This document shows, in pieces, positions 40,897 through 41,319 of a stretch of DNA of 41,319 nucleotides. A program made the translations under genes and the position numbers. The notes below the pieces were generated by a model. It saw only the letters and a list, made by a program, of their open reading frames with translations, did no database searches and was not told where the DNA came from. Position 1 is the stretch's first letter; the number at the start of each line of letters is the position of its first letter. Source of the DNA: Paenibacillus sp. UNC451MF (GTDB lineage: Bacteria; Bacillota; Bacilli; Paenibacillales; NBRC-103111); contig NZ_KK366025.1 of the NCBI RefSeq assembly GCF_000686845.1, positions 1 through 41,319 of the forward strand, written 5' to 3'.

Positions 40897-41319
40897 CTAC
40901 TGATCTATTGATGAATTAGGTTTAGGTACGTTATTTTCCTTACCGCTACCTTGACCTTGGTTATTGCTTTCGTTATTACCTTGGTTTTCGGTTGGACCAT
41001 GGTTTTGATTATTATTTTGACTGCCATTGCCTTGGCCTTGGCTTCCGTTACCTTGTCCACTACCTGGGCCTTGCTTCATATTGCCGCCTTTACCTTGCTC
41101 GCTGCCGGGGCCTTGCTTCATATTACCGCCTTTACCTTGTCCTTCCTCTGGGGCTTGGTTCTCACTTTTCCCTTTTCCACCCTTAAACCAGCCGCCTTTC
41201 CCCTTGCTCTCACCCTGTCCCTTGTTCTCGCCCTGTCCTTGGCCTCCGCCTTGTCCTTGGCCTCCGCCTTGTCCCTTACCTCCGCCTTGTCCTTGGCCTC
41301 CACCTTGTCCTTGGCCTCC
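40897..41319 (-). CDS. Gly/Gln/Asn-rich repeat protein, C-terminal part (start outside window)
   Basis: One continuous leftward frame of 140 residues from the window edge to the TAG at 40897. Its upstream part is GGQGQ/GGKGQ repeats (about five units), then GKGGWFKGGKGKSENQAPEE, then two copies of a 14-15-residue unit (GQGKGGNMKQGPGS), then an Asn/Gln-rich tail ending VPKPNSSIDQ. It is disordered and lacks hydrophobic segments. Such tails occur on RsgI-like anti-sigma factors and on spore or surface proteins in Bacillales; which applies needs the missing N-terminus. A terminator follows. Confidence 0.7.
   Translation of the reverse strand, partial: GGQGQGGGQGQGGGKGQGGGQGQGGGQGQGENKGQGESKGKGGWFKGGKGKSENQAPEEGQGKGGNMKQGPGSEQGKGGNMKQGPGSGQGNGSQGQGNGSQNNNQNHGPTENQGNNESNNQGQGSGKENNVPKPNSSIDQ

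Noticed and set aside
41118-41303. 61-residue Lys/Ala-rich leftward frame (KAEAKDKAEAKD type)
   Set aside because: It is a frame shadow of the GGQGQ repeats; the Gly/Gln frame continues unbroken to a proper stop and terminator.
41046-41319. CRISPR-like array in the repetitive right end
   Set aside because: Units are short, variable, multiples of three and in frame with a Gly/Gln-rich protein; there are no spacers.

Overview
The window looks like the chromosome of a spore-forming, plant-polysaccharide-degrading member of the Bacillales, most likely Paenibacillus or a close relative. The basis is a complete gerP spore-coat permeability operon, a B. subtilis yes-type rhamnogalacturonan system (YesM/YesN-like two-component pair, ABC importer, GH105 hydrolase, PL11 lyase), KhtT/KhtU-like K+/H+ antiport genes, strong AGGAGG ribosome binding sites, and several TTG and GTG starts. 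No RNA genes, CRISPR arrays or prophage were seen.

Layout. 1-250: end of an IS1182-type element running off the left edge. 0.3-6.7 kb: small export-type membrane protein, GreA, two APH-fold kinases, a CrtI/phytoene-desaturase-like oxidoreductase, a RimJ/L-type acetyltransferase, a decayed sigma-factor fragment and a small orphan protein. 6.8-7.8 kb: aldose 1-epimerase. 7.9-10.6 kb: gerPA-PB-PC-PD-PE-PF plus an Hsp20-fold gene on the minus strand, with a second gerPD-like gene transcribed divergently from the same 93-bp gap. 10.9-14.4 kb: a heterodimeric ABC exporter. 14.5-18.2 kb: a two-domain SGNH + alpha/beta hydrolase, a small membrane protein and an HpaB-type flavin monooxygenase. 18.3-26.1 kb: the rhamnogalacturonan block on the minus strand (sensor kinase, AraC-type response regulator, solute-binding lipoprotein, two permeases, GH105 hydrolase). 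26.3-30.8 kb: housekeeping and unknown genes including khtT/khtU, then two GNATs. 31.3-32.9 kb: two tandem esterases. 33.2-34.4 kb: an AHSA1-type protein and a rhomboid protease. 34.6-38.3 kb: a large secreted rhamnogalacturonan lyase. 38.8-40.8 kb: a MarR-MFS efflux module next to an IS91-like transposase remnant. 40.9 kb to the right edge: a Gly/Gln-rich repeat protein, truncated by the window.

How the genes work together. The secreted PL11 lyase would cut rhamnogalacturonan I outside the cell, the binding protein and permeases import unsaturated oligomers, and the cytoplasmic GH105 enzyme removes the unsaturated galacturonyl end. The YesM/YesN-like pair should sense the substrate. The strongest regulatory signal in the window supports this: the solute-binding gene and the permease operon carry the same promoter architecture, two C(T/G)GTTTTTT direct repeats 21 bp apart placed at exactly the same distance from a -10 box, most simply read as the target of the YesN-like regulator. 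The lyase gene instead shows a full-consensus CcpA cre site over its apparent -10. Esterases in the window (SGNH/alpha-beta fusion, tandem esterases) could remove ester decorations, but that is inference.

Candidates for something not previously described are the twin promoters, the fused double hydrolase with its own operator, the divergent gerPD paralogue and the Hsp20-type seventh gene of the gerP operon.
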